A stretch of 64,000 nucleotides of DNA from Manihot esculenta (taxonomy: Eukaryota; Streptophyta; Magnoliopsida; Malpighiales; Euphorbiaceae), in the NCBI RefSeq assembly GCF_001659605.2, contig NC_035178.2:1344159-1408158 (forward strand). The letters are read 5' to 3'. Shown one piece after another: positions 1 to 15,228 of this stretch. The number at the start of each line of letters is the position of its first letter. Position 1 is the first letter of the stretch. A program made the position numbers and the translations under genes. Under the pieces are notes generated by a model. That model searched no databases. It was not told where the DNA came from and saw only the letters and a list, made by a program, of their open reading frames with translations.

Positions 1-144
1 GCACCATAGGCCTTGCATGCCATACAGGTAAAACAAATCATGAGAGCATGATTTTTGGCCATGCAGGTGTTTTGGTGCTTGTGATTATTCATACTCTTTG
101 GTGATCCTCAGTTAAGGCCTTCAATTGGGCTTTCTGGTCTGCAG

Positions 145-3100
145 GGACCTGGTCGGGTAAGAGAGAAGCAGGAAAAGGAAAGAAGCGAGCTCCGTGATCT
201 TGTAATTCTGATGATCCATATCTACTGCTGAAGACACTCTATTGGATGTATTTTCTCCAATGTAGAAATTACATGTATCCCCTTTGTTTTTTTTCTTTGT
301 TAGGTAGGGAAGAATCTCCATGTTCTTGGTCAGATTGAAGGTGTGGACCTTGAAATGTACAGAGACACTGTTCTTCCTAGAGTTTTAGAGCAGGTCTGAT
401 TATGTAGGTCTTGTCTCATTGATTTCTTTCTTTTCCCCCTTCTTTAGAAACCTAAGGTGGCACAATGTGGTATCTGATGATTTCAAATGTGCATCAAAAT
501 ATGCTGACACAGGTTGTCAACTGTAAAGATGAGCTTGCACAGTATTATTTGTTGGATTGCATAATTCAGGTCTTTCCAGATGAGTACCACTTGCAGACTC
601 TTGACACATTATTGGGTGCTTGCCCTCAGCTTCAGGTACACTATTCCATTTCAAGGACTCCATAATATATGAGTATGACCCTGAATATTTGTAGTTGATT
701 AAGTCATTATAAAAGTATATAAATAAAATAACTCCATTATCATTAAGTTTTGATTTAGAACCTATAACATAGTAGATCATGCATTGTTTCCACAATTCTT
801 AATGCAATGAATTTGTTGTTAAGTTGCTATGTGATTTTAATAAAATAACTATTGTATTATTCTTCTCCTAATCCTTTTGGTTAGCATGTGTGTTGTGGAG
901 TTTGAGTGCATGCTGACAAAGGCTACTAATTGCCATATTGTTTCTGTCTGACCCTATATGGATTTTCAGCCAACAGTTGATGTCAAGACAGTCCTATCAC
1001 AATTGATGGAGAGATTATCAAATTATGCTTCTTCAAGTGAAGATGTGAGTCATCTTTGAGCTACCGTCTCAAGTCAATCTCTCTCATGTTTATTCACCAG
1101 CTCTTTCTTCCAGGTTTTACCTGAGTTCCTGCAAGTGGAAGCTTTTGCTAAATTGAGCAGCGCCATTGGAAAGGTAGATTTTTTTATAAGAAAAAGTAAA
1201 TTATACAAGTAATGCAATGCTCTGGTAGTGTTTATACAAGCAATGTGCAAGCTTGGACAAAGATCCTTAAGCATTGTCATCCTCATCTTCAGTGCTATTT
1301 TTCAAAAAAAAAAAAGATAAATCGAAGGCGGTGTATTGGTTGTTGAACTAGCCTTCTGCTAATGCAAGTTGGCTTTTCAGTTAGCTGATGTTGCAAAGTT
1401 TTCCAGTAAATCATAAACCAAGAACTACAGAAATACTTGAGTAACAAAAGGGAGTGACATGATTATTTCGGTTGATGTGTCTAATTGAGATTTTGGAATT
1501 ATTTTCTGTTATGTTGATAGCCTTAATTCAATGGCAGGTGACAGAAGCACATGTTGAAATGCCAATTGTTGGAGCTGTTACTCTGTATCTATCCCTTCTT
1601 ACATTTACACTCCGTGTACATCCTGATCGACTGGATTATGTGGATCAAGTGCTGGTATGCTAATATCCACTCATCCCAGTGTTCATAAACTTTCTTTATC
1701 AATGGTTGGCTTTTGACCTGTCTCCACCATGGTCAAATCAACCATACACAATTTGAAGCATCCACTTGAGGTTCCAGACATTTTGAATTGTGATCGCAGT
1801 GATCTAATGATAATATTATTCTTATATTAAATTTTTTACAGGGGGCATGTGTGAAGAAGCTTTCTGGCAAGCCAAAGCTTGAAGACAGCAGAGCAACAAA
1901 ACAAATTGTTGCACTTCTTAGTGCTCCATTAGAGAAGTACAATGATGTTGTCACTGCCTTGACACTTTCAAATTATCCTCGTGTTATGGACCGTCTTGAT
2001 AATGAGACTAACAAACTAATGGCCATGGTTATTATTCAAAGCATTATGAAAAATTATACTTGCATTTCTAGTGCCGATAAGGTAGACCATCTATGCTTGT
2101 TTAAATAATTGCTAACATGGTTCTAGAAACTGTGATAAGGATGTTGTTCTCTCTTTGTAGGTTGAGGTGCTGTTTGAATTGATTAAAGGCCTTATTAAGG
2201 ATTTGGATGGAACTACTGGAGATGAGGTGAATATTAAGAGACCTTTGTAGTAGATTCTTATATTGTGAATATTTGATTGGTTATAATTCTTATGGAGCCT
2301 GCTTTGTGATATCTTTTTGTCCTGCATACTTCTTACTTCTTAGGCATTTGTGATTTTTCTCTTTCCTTAAGGAATTTAATCTCCATTGCCTCAGCTACTT
2401 TAATATGATAACCTTTTTTGTAATGTATGTACCAATAGCTTGATGAGGAGGATTTCAAGGAAGAACAAAATTCTGTTGCTCGCCTTATACATATGCTTTA
2501 TAATGGAGAGCCGGAGGAAATGTTGAAGGTAAGTTGGTGGTTTAGAGGATTTCAGCTTGTAAATTACTTCTTTAGTGTCAAATGTACTTCAATCTCTCAG
2601 AATATTTCTATCTTGTAATTTAGCATTTTTGTTATATATTTTTTGTCCTGCTTTCTTCTACTGAAAAGCTATCACCAAATAGCATTACGAAGGAAAAGAA
2701 GCTGGGTTCAGTTCCTCTTATGAAAATGTTGTTTCAATACTGAAGCTGGTTTTCTTTTAACTCCAAGATCCAATGTTCATCTACTTTTGAAGGATATTTC
2801 ACTTATTTTTCACTAGGACCTGACATTTATTATCCTTTAGGTGTGATGGGTATCGTCTTCTTCTCTGAGGCTGTTTGTCACTTTTCAGTGAACTGATACT
2901 TATCTTGTAACTTGACTATCCAGATTATCTGTACTGTGAAGAAGCATATAATGACTGGAGGACCAAAACGCTTACCTTATACAGTTCCTCCTCTCATATT
3001 TTCTGCACTTAGGGTATGTTTGTTACTTTTCCAAAATTGGTGGATTTTTCTCAGTTTCACTGTATTCTTGTTAACAGATACCATTAGGGCTATATGTACA

Positions 3101-6100
3101 GCCTTCTATCAAAGTACCAGATGGTATGCGTTGTTTCTGTTATATGAATAGTTTTGAGGCTTTTTTTTAGAATGGATAGTTTTAACAGATTAAAAAAATA
3201 CAGATAGTTTTAACAGATTAAAAAAATACAGTATTAAAGAGGCTGCTTTTGTCTTATCATTTCCATGTGCACACATTTGACATTTCTTGGGTCTATTCTC
3301 TGAATCAAACCTTTTATAGCTAAAATAGGACTCATGATATTCATAATCCAACTTTTTAAACAAAGAGAAATTGTTATTTATGTCTCTGTGCTTCAGAGAG
3401 GCTGAAGATAATCATGATCTCTCTTCTTGTATATAAAACAGTTTTCCTTCGTGATGATCATTTTATTCCTGCAGCATGTCCATGGCCTGGAGTCCTGGAC
3501 AACATTGAATTACACAATGTGAGAATTTTTTAACAATAAATTATTTCCACATCTAGTTTTTCAATATGGGACTGTGATTTTGATCAAGTTTGATTGTTTA
3601 GGCTGAAGGTTATCAAGATCCCAGTTCTTGCAAATAAAACAGTTTTCTTTTGTGATGATCATTTTATTCCTTCAGCATGTCCATGGCTTGGTGTCCTAGA
3701 GGACCTGGACAACATTGAATTACACAATGCAAAATTTTCTAAAGATAAATGATTTCTACATCTAATTTTTCATTATGGACTGTGATTTTGGTCAAGTTTT
3801 ATTATTTAATAGGGCTATTAGTACTAAAAATCCTGATCTTTCTGTGGTTATGTGATTTAATCTTTATCTTTCAATTTTGGTACAATAAGCTAAATTTTGA
3901 AAATTTTTATTCAGAATTTCAATTGAGTTGAGGGGAGTGTGTCTCATTTATGTGGCATGCCACCTTGAATTATGTATTATTATTTTAGGTATCCAAAAAA
4001 ATTAATTGACACCTAATGATATATTTACATATTAATCCAATAAATAGCTAATTAATCAAAATTAACAGAAAAGAAGCGAACAAATCTTTAATGGAAGAAC
4101 TGGAACTACTACAAGTAAAATCAATGGTATGCTTTGATAGTACTAATAGAGTGCGAGGAGCTGAAATGGATTGTGAAGAACACTGTAATTGCATTGAGAA
4201 TGAGTTTCAGGGATAGAGAGGAGCAATGGGAATGGTTGTATAATTTCTAGTCTTCGAAGGGTATTGCGGAGTGCAAGTAAGGGAGGAGTTGGGATTAAGG
4301 ATTTGCTTGTGCATTTGGGTTTTGAAGAAAGGAGTTGTTGGGTTCCCTAGTTTTGGTCTAATGGGAATGTGAGGAAGGAGATGGTGCTACAATGCTCAGT
4401 TCTTTAGGCAGTGGATGCAGATGATAGAGGTGTTGCAACGTCTATGTTTTGGGTGACCTGATGAGGAGTTGGGATTGAAGGTGAAGGTGAGGGCAATGGA
4501 AATGAAGAGTGGAGATGAGTCAAGGTTTGGTGATGGAGGGAGAAAATGAGAATGGGTAGGAGCTGCAGGGTGTTGATTTCTGGGACAAACAGAAGAGGGG
4601 GGCTTAAAAATTCTCATGATGTGTCAATTAATTTCATGTGAACATCTAAAATAATAATAAATAATTTTAGGTGGCATGCCACATGGATGTCCCACTTCCC
4701 CCCGATTTCAATTTGAATTCTGGATAAAAATTTTACAAATGTATAAAATTTGGCTTATTCTGTCAAAATTGGAAGGTGAGAATTAAATAGTAAAACTGCG
4801 CAAAGGCCAGGATTTTTACCACCAATAGCCCTATTTAATATTATTCTTGCTTACCGGTGCCTCTTCTTTGTTCCTTTATCTTGAACGAATAATTAAAAGT
4901 AGTTGAAAGGTTTATTATGTTTACTTGAGTTGCAATTAATAACGTCCTGAGCTGAATCATTCTTTGGAATTCTGTCTGTTCCTTGCAGCTGGTCAGGAAG
5001 TTGCTGTGTCAGGATGGAGATGCAGTGGGAGAAGAACTGCCTGCAACACCTAAGAAAATTTTTCAACTCCTGAATCAGGTAAGTCTGTTTAAGCTTTCTC
5101 TTATTGCTGTTGCAATGTCATGGCTGTCTCATGATGTATATCTCTAGCACTAATAGAACCTCTGGAGAACACACTTTTTATTTATGACATGTTTAATTTT
5201 CTGCATGGACTGAAATCCCCCCGTCGTTTTGGATATATAGTTCCTGACTAGTTACAATGCTTGTAAATTGTCTCGGTTTCTTTTCTCTTTGCAGTTTTCT
5301 ATAAATATTGTTTCTTTCACTGTTTTATACTTATATTTCCTTGCCATAAATGTTGTTTGATTCTTTTCATTTTTACCTTGCTTATAATTTTCCATTTTGC
5401 CTCTAATTTCTCTCTGTTTTATGCTCATATTTCCTTGCTTGATATAACACTAGTGCGATTAATCTTCCTGGTGGTTCTAGTAATATATATTGTTTTTTAT
5501 CAGACCATTGAGGCTCTGTCTTCTGTTCCGTCACCTGAGCTTGCATTAAGGTTGTATCTGCAATGTGCTGAGGTAGGTCATGATTTCACTTTACTATAGA
5601 GAAAACTGAGTGTGAAGTTGTTTAAGAGCAAATGAATTCAATAGTTGTTAGCCGTCTAATCTTGTGAATGCTCAGAGACACAAAATTCACCAAGCTGATT
5701 CATGGATGTGACCTGCTATTGGACAAACACAGACATGCCCATGCACACATATGCATGCTTGCTAGCCTACCTTCTTGCATGGCACACACCTATACCAAAA
5801 ACATGTCCACCCCTGAATACATGAACAAGCATTGCATGCTTACTTTCTAACCTAACCCATATATCTGTTTCCTGCACTGCAACAGCTTACACCTGCATGT
5901 ACTCTCTCACTTTAGCACACGCCCTGCGACATGCATGGGAAATTTCTTCTGTTACGTTTGGGAAGCCATCTCCCATATAGAATTCTGACAAAAAATATGT
6001 TACATATAGAGGACTAGATATAAGAATAGGCAATTAAATAATAGTTGATTGATGAGAACAGTTATTCTAGCTGTTTTTTGTTATAAACGAAAAGAATAGC

Positions 6101-6815
6101 CTATTCAAGGCATCCAAGAAATCAATAAAATCAACTACTTTCCTCTCTTCTCTCTCTAGTTTTCCTCCCTTTCTTCTCTTCTCTCTCTCCCTTTCTGTTA
6201 ATTCTTAGTAACTGCCACTGAGATTCCAGATCGGTTAGGGCTTCACCTAACAAGCCATTTCTGGGTTGAGGAGTGACTGGACTTGTGAACCTCACTGGCT
6301 GTGTAATTAACAACACTTCTTACAGCATTTAGCCTATGACACACTAAGTTTATTGTTCATTTTTCTCCTCTTTTTTCCATTTTGGGTTTTTGTTTTGATG
6401 AAGACATTTATCACTGAAGTTTGATACCTGTTGTTTTTGTTCTTTGATAATCAGGCTGCAAATGACTGCGATCTTGAGCCAGTGGCTTATGAATTTTTCA
6501 CTCAGGCGTTTGTCCTATATGAAGAAGAAATTGCAGTAATTACTCATGAATCACTATCTTATGCTTACATCTAATTACACCATGACATTTTTGCCTCATG
6601 ATTTGTTTAATTACACCATGTGTGCCTGGCTTTCAGGATTCCAAGGCCCAGGTGACTGCAATACATCTAATTATTGGTACTCTCCAGAGGATGAACGTAT
6701 TTGGTGTAGAGAACAGGGATACCTTAACACACAAGGCCACTGGAGTAAAATAACGCTCTTTCAGAATTCCTTTGCTATTCCAAACTCTCTTTTCTCCAAA
6801 CCTTAAATGACTTCT

Positions 6816-6849
<34 letters not shown>

Positions 6850-7430
6850 ACTCTGCAAAGCTTTTGAAGAAACCTGATCAGTGCAGAGCAGTTTATGCAT
6901 GTTCACATCTATTTTGGGTTGATGATCAGGATGGCATTAAGGATGGAGAAAGGTGCTTAAAAATAATCTTCGCGTTCCTGCATCAATTAATAACTACTGA
7001 TATCCTGTCTAATTTCAGGGTCCTACTTTGCCTGAAGCGTGCCTTGAGGATTGCAAATGCCGCACAGCAAATGGCCACTGTTACAAGAGGTAGCAGTGGA
7101 CCAGTTATACTCTTTGTAGAAATATTGAACAAGTAAGTAGTTTTTGCCTGTAAATTAAACCTGCTTATACCGTACCATTAGCAAGAGTTGTAATAATGGC
7201 TTGTTGGCATATGCTTCAGGTATCTGTACTTTTTTGAGAAAGCAAATCCACAGATTACAAGTTCTGCCATCCAGAGCTTGATAGAATTAATCAATACTGA
7301 ACTTCAAAGTGATTCTACTACCCCTGATCCAGCAGCAAGTGCTTTCTTTGCCAGCACACTTAGGTACATTCAATTTCAGAAACAAAAAGGTGGTGTCATG
7401 GGTGAAAAATACAACCCCATCAAGGTGTGA
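145..7430 (+). CDS. VPS35: VPS35, retromer core subunit (3' part, 17 exons, N-terminus outside window)
   Basis: VPS35 is the alpha-solenoid scaffold of retromer, which with VPS26 and VPS29 recycles vacuolar sorting receptors from endosomes. Exons read by GT-AG borders and frame: 145-201, 304-393, 513-635, 970-1044, 1114-1173, 1538-1654, 1842-2081, 2161-2226, 2439-2528, 2924-3013, 4989-5078, 5504-5572, 6455-6535, 6637-6744, 6849-6952, 7019-7132, 7220-7430. They give about 594 residues, against about 790 for plant VPS35, so roughly 195 N-terminal residues, including the VPS26-binding PRLYL region, lie upstream. Recognisable family blocks are [60 protein letters not shown] and the VPS29-binding C-terminal half ending [13 protein letters not shown]. 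Most exons are phase 0. No frameshift or internal stop was seen, so the gene looks functional. Intron 3014-4988 is much longer than the others because of inserted repeats. Confidence 0.93.
3175..3230. repeat. Perfect 28-bp tandem duplication in VPS35 intron
   Basis: Two identical 28-bp copies, 3175-3202 and 3203-3230, lie next to each other in the long intron of VPS35. This looks like a recent slippage or short tandem duplication. Confidence 0.9.
3399..3805. repeat. About 200-bp tandem duplication in VPS35 intron
   Basis: Two diverged copies of a roughly 200-bp unit start at 3399 and 3600 (both begin AGGCTGAAG). Both contain a block with GTGATGATCATTTTATTCC and GACAACATTGAATTACACAA. The copies differ by scattered substitutions and small indels, so the duplication is not recent. 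The block lacks VPS35 coding similarity, so it is not a duplicated exon of this gene. The second copy ends where the Mutator-type element starts. Confidence 0.8.
3812..4831. mobile_element. Non-autonomous Mutator-like element (MULE) with long terminal inverted repeats and 9-bp TSD
   Basis: The 1020-bp element starts GGGCTATTAGTACTAAAAAT and ends with the reverse complement of GGGCTATTGGTGGTAAAAAT. The inverted arms of about 200 bp (3812 to about 4013, and about 4620 to 4831) pair over nearly their whole length, including a shared GTGGCATGCCACCT block. The 9-bp sequence TATTTAATA stands immediately on both sides (3803-3811 and 4832-4840), a Mutator-type target-site duplication. No transposase is visible inside. 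The roughly 600-bp GC-richer core (4014-4619) has only a 73-codon minus-strand ORF (4396-4617) of unknown origin and may be a captured host fragment. The element lies wholly in the intron between the VPS35 exons ending 3013 and starting 4989. Confidence 0.88.
6813..6848 (+). repeat. (TC)n microsatellite forming the polypyrimidine tract of a VPS35 splice acceptor
   Basis: An almost pure CT run of about 34 bases ends directly in the AG at 6847-6848 that precedes the exon starting at 6849. The microsatellite therefore serves as the polypyrimidine tract of this intron. Confidence 0.9.
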
Positions 7431-10200
7431 CGTACGTCATTTCTAAATTGGTGTGGTAAATGTGAGATCTCATGCAATCGAGTCGTTTTGGTTTCATGGA
7501 AGGAATTGTCTGAGTGTGGCCTTTGTATAATCTTTCTAATATATAGCTTTTAGTTTTCGTCACTTCCCAATTGATTGGGAAGAAATTAAAAGTTTACCCA
7601 AGAAAGTAAAGCTCCCATTTGAAATTAAAATTTTCTTTCCTTTGATTTTGGTCCTCCTTCCTAAAATTCAGAGTTATCAAGTTTGTACATTATTCTAGGT
7701 ATAGATTATCGGATAATTATCTGTGGGATATTGTCGATTATGGTGTATCATTATTTGGCCTGCTTTAGCGTGACGTCCTTGTGTTTCTCTTAATTGGCGT
7801 TCCTCCATTTCTGGTGTGTGCATAGAGGATTTGTATTTTGTTAAGTGTTCATGTTGTAATTTTGGCATTCCTACAAATTTATGCTCAATTAGATCTAAAT
7901 GAACACCTATTTCATTTCAGATTTCAGCATAAAGTATAAAATTTTAACTACTGTGCTATCTCAAACCCAAATCAAAAGTATCTTCGACTTCAGCCTCCAG
8001 GTAACTTGTAGAATATGCACTATGCATCTAACTTCACCAGAAATGTTGTATAAACATTGTTGTTGGTTGCTCGGGCATGGTCTGTTTTAAATGAGTGAAA
8101 AAACAAACTTATTAAAATAAATATTGAATTAGCTTAGAATTAATTATTTCAATTAAAAATTAAACTTATTTTAAAAAAAAAAGTAAATTGTAACTGTTAA
8201 ATTTAATAAAATTGGATAAGTTTAAAATTGTAGAAAATCATGCTATTCGATTTTCACTTCCTCTTTAATTTTTCTTTTTTTTTTTTGAATGTCAAATCGA
8301 TTATTTTAACCATATAATAACCCCCACACAAAACAACAACAACAAAAACAAAGTTGTGATGTAATGGAGGAATCTTACACAGAAAGTCCATACAAAAGAT
8401 GAGAACTAAAATCGATATTTGATTAAGAAAGTTGTTGAGTGTTTGTTGGGTCTAATCTAATGATCTAACCCTAACGCTAAAGCCTAAAGCCACATGGCTC
8501 TACGAAACTTTATCCATGTGATTTCCATTTACCTACTTTTATCAAATACTTAATTGCGCAATTACTGGGGGTCGGAATTGCAAATAATACTTAAAAATTC
8601 TTATCAAAATCCTTCTTATTATAATGTTTTATTTTTAAATCGCCAATTGTTAAGTGGAAAAGAGATTCTATTTTAATCAATTTTGTCCCATTTAAAAGAG
8701 CAGAGGATAATAATTAGCAAATATAACATGTTGGACGGCGGTGCCATTATTGCATTCATGTTTGAATTTGAGAGGTGGAATGAATATCATCAGGAATTCC
8801 TCTGATTTTCCTATCAATAACACACCTATATTACACATGGGCACGTCCTCTAGATTCCATCTTCTTTCTTATTATTATTATAAAAAAAATGAAATCAAAT
8901 AACACATGCCTATGCCTCTCACGTCGACATGCTCCTTACTATGATTTCATGTTATTAAAAATTTAATTAATTTTAATATTTCAATAATTTCTTTTACTGT
9001 ACCTAAAAAAGTATATTTTTTTATCTTCAACATAGTATTGCATTTTATAACTGCTACAAGCAGTAAATTTTTACAACAAATTCAGTAATTTTTGTAACTG
9101 ATACAAGTATTAATTATGGGATAGAAACTCTTGTAACTAAAAAAGTATGTCTTTATATGATAAGGATGAGTTCCATTTCAAAAAAAAAAAAAGGATGAGT
9201 TTATATATATATATATCATGAAAAGGGTTTTCTTTTTGGTAAAGTTGATAAGGATGTGTTTAAGTAAAAAAGAGTTATAAAAGAAGGGCCATGCCAGCTA
9301 ATTATATATTATTATTTAGACTAATCAGAAGTCTCATTATCCCCTTCAATTCCAGAAAAAAATATAAACAAGATTAAATTTAGCAATCTTTATATGGACA
9401 TTTTATATTTTTATTATTTTATGAATGACTTGCCTTAAATTTTAAATTTCATGCTATTTTACGATTTAATCCAAAATTTTAATTCAGCTATAATATGCAA
9501 ATTTTTAAATTTTGTTCATTTCAATTTCAAGTTGATTTTTTAAAAAATAGATAACTATTGTTCCAAATAATATTTTATATATAAATATGCAGGTCTCACA
9601 ATATATATAAACATGCTACATATACATCATGGTTAACTAACTATAATTAATTAAAGTAGTTCAACAACAATTAATATAAATATTTATATAGCTTATTTAT
9701 ATATCAAGTAGAAATCTACATATTTATCATAAATATGAAATTTAAGATAAATTTTTCTATCAATTTTGAAAATTTAGCCGTATTATATTAAAATTATTAA
9801 TTCAAATTAAATCATAAAACAACAAAGAGACTTAAATTATTTAGACTAATTAGCCTTATTTTACTTGTATATACTTTATTCTGATGGCCCATCTTCTGTG
9901 CAATTATTTAATTTTAAAATATTTTAAATAATTTTTCATATTTATCATTAATTGTCTTCAAAAAAAAAATAAAAATCAGTACATTCAAATAAAACAATTC
10001 TACTACTTATCCCATTGGGCAAACTTCATTGTCTTGTAATAGTTAGCAGTAAAAACAAAATTTAAAAATTTTAAAAAAAAAAAAAATGAAGAAGGCAGAA
10101 GTGCTGTGTGAAGTTAAAAGAAGATAATAAGGAGTGGTTAGATACATAGCTGGCAGAAGGTTGTATAGGTCAGCCACTCTTCTTCAGCTTCATCCATTCC
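7431..10200. other. Intergenic, AT-rich, no gene seen
   Basis: This region holds the VPS35 3' flank and the far upstream region of the ROP gene. It is very AT-rich with many homopolymer runs and a short TA microsatellite near 9200. The ORFs here are short and unconvincing. No RNA gene or clear transposon end was recognised. Confidence 0.6.
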
Positions 10201-10478
10201 CTTACCTTTAATTGCCGTTTGCCTCCAAAACCTTCTTTTTTCTCTCTTCCTCTCTTTAATTTTTTAGGGTTCTTGCCTCCTCCCCTTTTTCAAATTTTAA
10301 ATCTTTTCCTTTTTTTAATTTCAATCTCTTATTTTAGGGTTCGTTCTTGCTTTCTACATTTTTGTACTTTCAATTCTTCAGCTTCACCTGTCCATGACCA
10401 ACAATCGCTCTTCAATCTATTTCCAATACAAAGAATCAGAATTAACACTGAGAGAGGCAAACCCATTTTTCTCATTGA

Positions 10479-13380
<2,902 letters not shown>

Positions 13381-15228
13381 TGATATAGGAATATGAGTAG
13401 GCTTGACAGAGAAAAGTTGGCTTTTCTATCATCACTGTGTTACTCTTCCAGTTCCATGTCCGCACAAGGAAGCAGGAGATGTTGTTGTATAGTCTTGACT
13501 GACATTCTAGGGAGTTTCTCTGAAAGCATCAGATCCTTTGTTTGTTTTATCTCATAATCTGTAATTGTACTGGATTTCTTGCCAAAACGTGAACAACCAT
13601 TTGTTTTTTTCATGTGTACAATTGTTTCCACGCATTAACATGATGTTTGGAAGGCCCCTTTATATTATAGAACAGTTCCTTACATGAATGCTGCTTTTTT
13701 TGGCTAATGCACTTGATATTCTGTGTGTGACCTGCTGAAGGTACTTCGTTGGCTAATCCATAAGCACTTGATAAATATAAATGTGATGATGGCTGACGAT
13801 TGTGCAAGAAGAAGAAGAAAGCGACTTCATATGTTGAACACTTGACGAAGAGACAATTGTTGGTTTCAGTTGAATGGCATAACGGATGCATTTTCTGCGC
13901 AAATAAAGAGAGGAGTACATCATGAAAGGGTTTATGTTAGGTGGTTTCTCATCTACCCCATTAATGCGACCCACATGCAAGAGAGAAGCTATCGTGTGCT
14001 CAATTAATTTTCTGTAAATACAAAATGCCTCACCGGGTCCCCCTACTTGCAATACCAAGAAAATCAAGGGACGGGCAGCAGCTGCTCTGTCCGCTCCACT
14101 GCAGTAATAATCTAGCCATCCAAATTAACTCGTATGCGTGATGATTAGAAATTATCATGTCATGGTTATATCGAAGTTGGATGGTATTTACAACTTTGCG
14201 TTTATCTTAGATATTTTTATTAAATAAGGATATAACTATGGAATTTTATTATGTTACTTGTATGTATATACATATATGTGTGTAATATTAAATATTGGTC
14301 AAGTTTGTAAGAACCCGTTAGTCAAAATTAACACACCGATTATAAGGTACAAAGTAATAAATGTTGAAATTGGATGCAAAATTCAGGACATTGAATTCAA
14401 TTGCAAATCGGATATAGCTGTAGTTGATTAAAATTCTTTCTGACCATAAAAATTATTCAATGTTTTTTTTCTTTTGAAATTTTATATTTTAATTAATATA
14501 CAGGAAAAACTTATTTATTTCAATGTTTTTAGTATATAATTTAATTTCATTTAATTGTAACTAAGCAATGCAATATTTTTTAAATTGTAATTTGTGTATC
14601 CCATAATTATCCCATCAGCTTAGTTTGGCAGAGGTTAGTTTCATCAAACTCACCAACTTTTGATCCCATACGTAATACTATGGTCTTTTTACCAATATAT
14701 TGCACATTATGAAAACAAGTTGCAATATTTTGTAAATCTGAATCAATATTTTTAAGTTCGCCAACTTCCCCATATGCTTCCAACATGTTATACGTAATAG
14801 GAGAACAAAAGCTAATACAAAGCAAGATTAATTGAAGTTTAAATGGCTACTTAAAGGACAAGAGAAGTATTATTCTTTGGACAAAACGAGGAGCTTGTTT
14901 GAAATCAAAAAGACAAATAAAAGAAAAGAACAAGAAAAGAGAAAGTAAAAGAGAAATATGTATGGCAGCCTTGTCCTTTGGTTGTGCACCACCCCAATTC
15001 AAAAAACGCTGGGGGTGGTGATTCACGAACTTCCTCCACTGAAGAAAACAAAGAAGAAAAATAGATCCAAGATAACATCTACGATATAACAAATTCACGA
15101 CGAATAATCCTCACTATCTTATGGCTTTTCCTCGCATCAAAGTTCGCAAAGCCAGCCAACCAACCTTTCCTTCTTCATCATTCTCACAGTTAATAAATAT
15201 TTAATTCTTACCCACCATAGCTTTTAAT
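13381..15228. other. ROP 3' flank and 3' flank of the convergent minus-strand gene
   Basis: The ROP transcript end probably lies within the first 550 bases; an AATAAA stands at 13902-13907. The rest is AT-rich, and the part near 14830-15228 should contain the 3' UTR of the gene on the minus strand. Several short minus-strand ORFs (for example 13440-14067) show no family features and are not called. Confidence 0.5.

Noticed and set aside
1..27. A possible VPS35 exon at the window start ending CATACAG/GTAAAA
   Set aside because: In no frame does it encode the residues expected before GPGRVREK in VPS35, so it is treated as intron.
7899..8090. 63-codon ORF after VPS35 with Cys/His residues
   Set aside because: The spacing does not fit a zinc finger, and it lies in the 3' flank without splice or promoter support.
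13440..14067. Overlapping minus-strand ORFs of 63-104 codons after the ROP gene
   Set aside because: No coding bias or domain, and they cover the likely ROP 3' UTR.
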